Source: DATDXN01 sp035289305
GTDB taxonomy: Bacteria; Patescibacteriota; Microgenomatia; UBA1406; HO2-37-13b
Reading direction: 5' to 3'
DNA: 8,252 nt
Assembly: GCA_035289305.1 (NCBI GenBank)
Contig: DATDXN010000024.1
Location: 1 to 8,252 of the forward strand
Made by a program: the position numbers and the translations under genes. This document shows positions 6,484 through 8,252 of the stretch, one piece after another. Within the stretch, counting starts at the first letter, position 1, and each line of letters begins with the position of its first letter. The notes beneath the pieces were generated by a model. That model searched no databases. It had not been told where the DNA came from and saw only the letters and a program-made list of their open reading frames with translations.

Positions 6484-6508
6484 TTCCTACCACTTTCTTG
6501 TTGTCAAA
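6484..6508 (+). other. Right arm of the pre-16S processing stem
   Basis: Complementary to 4844-4868 over 25 positions. Its closure here, 70 nt after the mature 3' end, means 16S can be released without any downstream 23S sequence. CAAA at 6505-6508 could instead join a small hairpin with TCACTTTG at 6524-6531, a weak alternative fold. Confidence 0.8.
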
Positions 6509-6563
6509 TGTGAAGTTAATTTCTCACTTTGGACGTATTGCCAGATTTAAATAGGTGACCGAC

Positions 6564-6603
6564 ACTATTCACCCCAGGGGTGAATTCTTATTGACACCTT
6601 AGG
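6564..6603 (+). repeat. Left REP-like palindrome pair of the transposase unit
   Basis: The odd-length palindrome TTCACCCCAGGGGTGAA (6568-6584) is followed after 12 nt from its CACCCCAGGGGTG core by CACCTTAGG (6595-6603). The same arrangement occurs in inverted form on the other side of the transposase gene. A smaller hairpin (AATAG.GTG with CACTATT, 6550-6569) precedes it. Such hairpins are the expected substrates of Y1/HUH single-strand transposases. Confidence 0.75.
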
Positions 6604-6625
6604 AAAAGAAATATATTCTTAATTC

Positions 6626-7303
6626 ATGCCACGAAGAAATGTTTTGCTAATTTCAAACGAAATTTATCATGTCTTTAATCGTTCTATTGCGAAAACCGAT
6701 ATATTTTTCTCCAAAATTAACTTACGGAGAATCCTTGAAACAATTGATTACTATCGTTATCGCCACATAATCAGATTGTCAAAATTTAAATCTCTTCCTC
6801 AAAAAATAAAGGAAGAATATATGCTGCGTTTTAAAAACACTGAACCGTTAATCGAAATATATGCATACTCAATTATGCCAAACCATTATCATTTTCTACT
6901 CAAGCAAATACAAAACGGAGGAATAGCAAAATTTATTTCAACAACTCAAAACAGCTTCGCAAAATACTTTAATCTAAAAAACAATCGAGATGGCTCTTTG
7001 TTTCAAAACGCATTTAAAGCTAAAAGAGTTAACTCTGAAGAAGAATTGATTCACATTTCTCGTTATATTCACTTAAATCCTATTACTGCTTGTTTAATTG
7101 AAATAGAAGAATTGACAGGCTCTACTTTCACTTCTTTTCCCTATTACATACATGAAGAAAAACACTCTGTGATAAACACACAGCTTTTATTAGGTATTTT
7201 TCAAGATGCTCACGCATATAAAAAATTCGTGTTTGACCAGTCTGATTATCAAAAAAAATTAGGTATGATAAAAAATCTTATAGGTAAATTTGAATATGAA
7301 TAA
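6626..7303 (+). CDS. REP-associated tyrosine transposase (RAYT; Y1 HUH family)
   Basis: A 225-residue transposase of the Y1_Tnp/IS200-like fold, close to the usual RAYT length. The family start EIYHVFNRSI is at residues 12-21, the metal-binding HUH motif lies in MPNHYHFLL at 84-92 (H87, H89), and the likely nucleophilic tyrosine is Y147 in SRYIHLNPI (145-153). GSLFQNAFKAKRV at 123-135 also matches the family (usual G.LWQ..F..K.V). These enzymes cut and rejoin single-stranded DNA at hairpins, forming a covalent tyrosine-DNA bond, and are often single-copy and linked to REP repeats. All catalytic residues are present, so the enzyme could be active. No good ribosome-binding site precedes the ATG: the nearest purine run (AGGAAAAG) is too far upstream. 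Matching palindromes flank it on both sides. Confidence 0.88.
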   Translation: MPRRNVLLISNEIYHVFNRSIAKTDIFFSKINLRRILETIDYYRYRHIIRLSKFKSLPQKIKEEYMLRFKNTEPLIEIYAYSIMPNHYHFLLKQIQNGGIAKFISTTQNSFAKYFNLKNNRDGSLFQNAFKAKRVNSEEELIHISRYIHLNPITACLIEIEELTGSTFTSFPYYIHEEKHSVINTQLLLGIFQDAHAYKKFVFDQSDYQKKLGMIKNLIGKFEYE

Positions 7304-7316
7304 AAGAATAAAAATA

Positions 7317-7350
7317 CCTTAGGTGCAAATATAATATCACCCCTGGGGTG
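7317..7350 (-). repeat. Right REP-like palindrome pair of the transposase unit, inverted
   Basis: CCTTAGGTG (7317-7325) is followed after 12 nt by CACCCCTGGGGTG (7338-7350). The reverse complement gives CACCCCAGGGGTG, 12 nt, CACCTAAGG, the same order and spacing as at 6570-6603. The two cores differ by a single central base in the second element. Confidence 0.75.
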
Positions 7351-7401
7351 TAATTGTAATTTACGTATTGTGATAAAATCATACTCAATCATAGTCTACA
7401 A

Positions 7402-7407
7402 AGGAGG
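7402..7407 (+). promoter_or_regulatory. Strong Shine-Dalgarno site deciding a GTG start
   Basis: AGGAGG with a 7-nt spacer to GTG at 7415 is complementary to CCTCC at the 16S 3' end in this same window. It favours GTG 7415 over the in-frame ATG at 7370, which has no such site. Confidence 0.75.
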
Positions 7408-7414
7408 AATTTTT

Positions 7415-8131
7415 GTGAATAAGGAAATACCAATAATAAGAGAAATACGAGAAGAAAGACGCAAACCTGCGTATTATATTGAAGCCTTTAGAAAGAGCTT
7501 AATCAGCTTTAATCAATTGATAGACGTTGCGGTCGTCACGAGTGTAATGGCAGGAGAATTCAGGTATTATTTGTTACGCAACGACCCAGAACAAAAAACG
7601 TACCACGCTTTATGGAACAAGTATAGAGAAACTAATAAAGTACTTGGTCGTCATGGATCTTCTCAAACTGACGGATATTTACGCTTCATACGAGAATTTG
7701 GCGGCGGACACTTACTTGCAGGCCTTTTTAACTTCGAAACATCATCTTCTCAACCTGAAGAAACTCTTTTCCCATTTTTTGAAAAAACACCTATACAATC
7801 CCAGAAATCTTTACTTTTAGATCCTCCTGTTGGAGAAGAGGCATCTATTATGAAAATTCTTTTTTCGTCGTTTGAAAAAAATCCTGCAGAATTTCATCTT
7901 TCTTTAGATATAGCAATAATGGATCATTTTTATAAAAAATATATACCAGCTACTGTTAATAAAATTACTGATTTACTTATCTATACATACTGCCCTGATA
8001 AATTCAATTTTTCCTCTGAAACAATTTTTGCAAAATTTTCAGGAGAACAAGCCGACTTCAGAAATTGTTTTGGCATTCCGGAAGAGCGTTGGATTAATCA
8101 TGGTATTACTCAAGGCTCTAGACTAGAATAG
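7415..8131 (+). CDS. Hypothetical protein, 3' end replaced by IS sequence (truncated)
   Basis: I do not recognise this gene. From the GTG at 7415 it encodes 238 residues: 233 are native and the last five (GSRLE) come from the IS that begins at 8114, which also supplies the TAG stop. The protein is soluble, with no signal peptide or membrane segment. It has a charged start (KEIPIIREIREERRKPAYY), a helical N-terminal half, GRHGSSQTDGYLRFIREFGGGHLL around residues 79-102, a proline- and serine-rich linker, and a mixed C-terminal part ending near WINHGITQ. No catalytic motif is obvious. The native C-terminus and its true length are unknown. Codon use and AT content are like the neighbouring transposase. 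It may be disabled by the insertion or may persist as a shortened product. Confidence 0.65.
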   Translation: MNKEIPIIREIREERRKPAYYIEAFRKSLISFNQLIDVAVVTSVMAGEFRYYLLRNDPEQKTYHALWNKYRETNKVLGRHGSSQTDGYLRFIREFGGGHLLAGLFNFETSSSQPEETLFPFFEKTPIQSQKSLLLDPPVGEEASIMKILFSSFEKNPAEFHLSLDIAIMDHFYKKYIPATVNKITDLLIYTYCPDKFNFSSETIFAKFSGEQADFRNCFGIPEERWINHGITQGSRLE

Positions 8132-8250
8132 CATAAGCTATACTAGTAGTAATGATTGTCAGAGCAAGTAAAATCGGCGATTTCAAACTAAAAAAACTTA
8201 TTTGGCATTTTGTTGTTGATATTGATGCTACAAAAACAAGTCTTATCGTA
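8113..8250 (-). repeat. Terminal inverted repeat of the window, right arm
   Basis: Perfect reverse complement of 1-138. Two further bases (8251-8252, CG) continue the IS beyond the left-arm coverage. Confidence 0.95.
8123..8146 (+). promoter_or_regulatory. Imperfect palindrome upstream of the IS transposase start
   Basis: CTAG, A, ATAGC, loop ATAA, GCTAT, A, CTAG: nine pairs around one A-A mismatch and a 4-nt loop, ending 5 bp before the transposase ATG. The same structure lies at 105-128 in the left copy. It could be a transposase binding site or an RNA hairpin limiting expression from outside transcripts. Confidence 0.55.
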
Positions 8251-8252
8251 CG
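8152..8252 (+). CDS. Transposase N-terminus, IS1595/ISXO2-like (partial, right copy)
   Basis: Begins at ATG 8152 and reads 33 full codons plus two bases before the edge. It is identical to the left copy. The visible part is the N-terminal DNA-binding region only (SKIGDFKLKKLIWHF, then DATKTSLIV). The upstream in-frame TAA is at 8134-8136. Transcripts of the interrupted hypothetical gene would run directly into it. Confidence 0.55.
   Translation, partial: MIVRASKIGDFKLKKLIWHFVVDIDATKTSLIV

Larger units (their letters stand above)
6564..7350 (+). mobile_element. RAYT/IS200-like single-strand transposition unit with mirrored ends
   Basis: One Y1 transposase gene is bracketed by two copies of a roughly 34-bp composite repeat in opposite orientation: CACCCCAGGGGTG, 12 nt, then CACCTTAGG or CACCTAAGG. 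The outer limits are estimates. It lies downstream of a complete 16S unit, where a 23S gene would often be. It might be a live REP-type unit or a domesticated RAYT. Confidence 0.65.
8114..8252 (+). mobile_element. 5' end of an IS1595/ISXO2-like insertion sequence (right copy, partial)
   Basis: The element begins at 8114 with GGCTCTAGACTAG, immediately after codon CAA of the interrupted hypothetical gene. It contains an imperfect palindrome at 8123-8146 and the transposase start at 8152, then leaves the window. It is identical to the left copy over all 137 shared bases, implying recent duplication or gene conversion. Confidence 0.7.

Noticed and set aside
6415..6625. tRNA-Ile or tRNA-Ala in the spacer after 16S
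   Set aside because: No cloverleaf, TTCGANTC-type T-arm or CCA-adjacent acceptor stem is visible; the spacer holds hairpins and the processing stem.

Overview
The window reads as one metagenome-type contig from a bacterium of the Candidate Phyla Radiation (Patescibacteria). This placement is inferred from three things: a divergent 16S rRNA that departs from most 'universal' primer sites, compact AT-rich genes with very short or absent leaders, and a typical mix of AbiE toxin-antitoxin, O-antigen-ligase-like, MreB and small transposase genes. TGA serves as a normal stop (it ends AbiEi in an ATGA overlap, and the O-antigen ligase gene), so the recoded lineages that read TGA as glycine are unlikely. 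I cannot name the class.

Layout. Both edges (1-137 and 8114-8250) are the same 137-bp sequence in inverted orientation. Each is the 5' end of an insertion sequence that starts GGCTCTAGACTAG and carries the N-terminus of a transposase reading out of the window. I call it IS1595/ISXO2-like. Inside lie, from left to right: an AbiEii toxin and AbiEi antitoxin operon on the minus strand (137-1494); a 722-residue O-antigen ligase/polymerase-like membrane protein with a C-terminal TPR-like part, minus strand (1544-3712); a divergent MreB-like actin on the plus strand (3731-4795); a 16S rRNA gene with its own promoter and a 25-bp processing stem (about 4805-6508); a REP-associated tyrosine transposase flanked by symmetric inverted palindrome pairs (about 6564-7350); and an unrecognised gene (7415-8131) cut off by the right-hand IS.

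How the parts relate. The O-antigen ligase and mreB genes start back to back, 18 bp apart, and share one AT-rich promoter region. Several promoters (AbiE, mreB, possibly the ligase) sit so close to the start codon that the transcripts should be leaderless or nearly so. The last gene, in contrast, has a clear AGGAGG site matching the intact CCTCC at the 16S 3' end. The 16S appears to be a stand-alone transcription unit: promoter, leader, 16S and closing processing stem are all present, but no tRNA or 23S follows before the window ends.

Most interesting points: (1) the 16S has base-paired substitutions at normally near-invariant sites (505/526, 923/1393, 1069/1106, a flipped 1087-1089/1096-1098 stem) plus an apparent C1400U in the decoding centre; (2) the transposase is bracketed by mirror-image arrays with identical spacing; (3) the IS supplies stop-codon bases to the genes at both edges; (4) MreB has altered nucleotide-binding motifs; (5) low-complexity repeats, including five degenerate heptamers, are carried in frame inside the ligase gene. 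I saw no CRISPR array, tRNA, phage module or clearly new multi-gene system.
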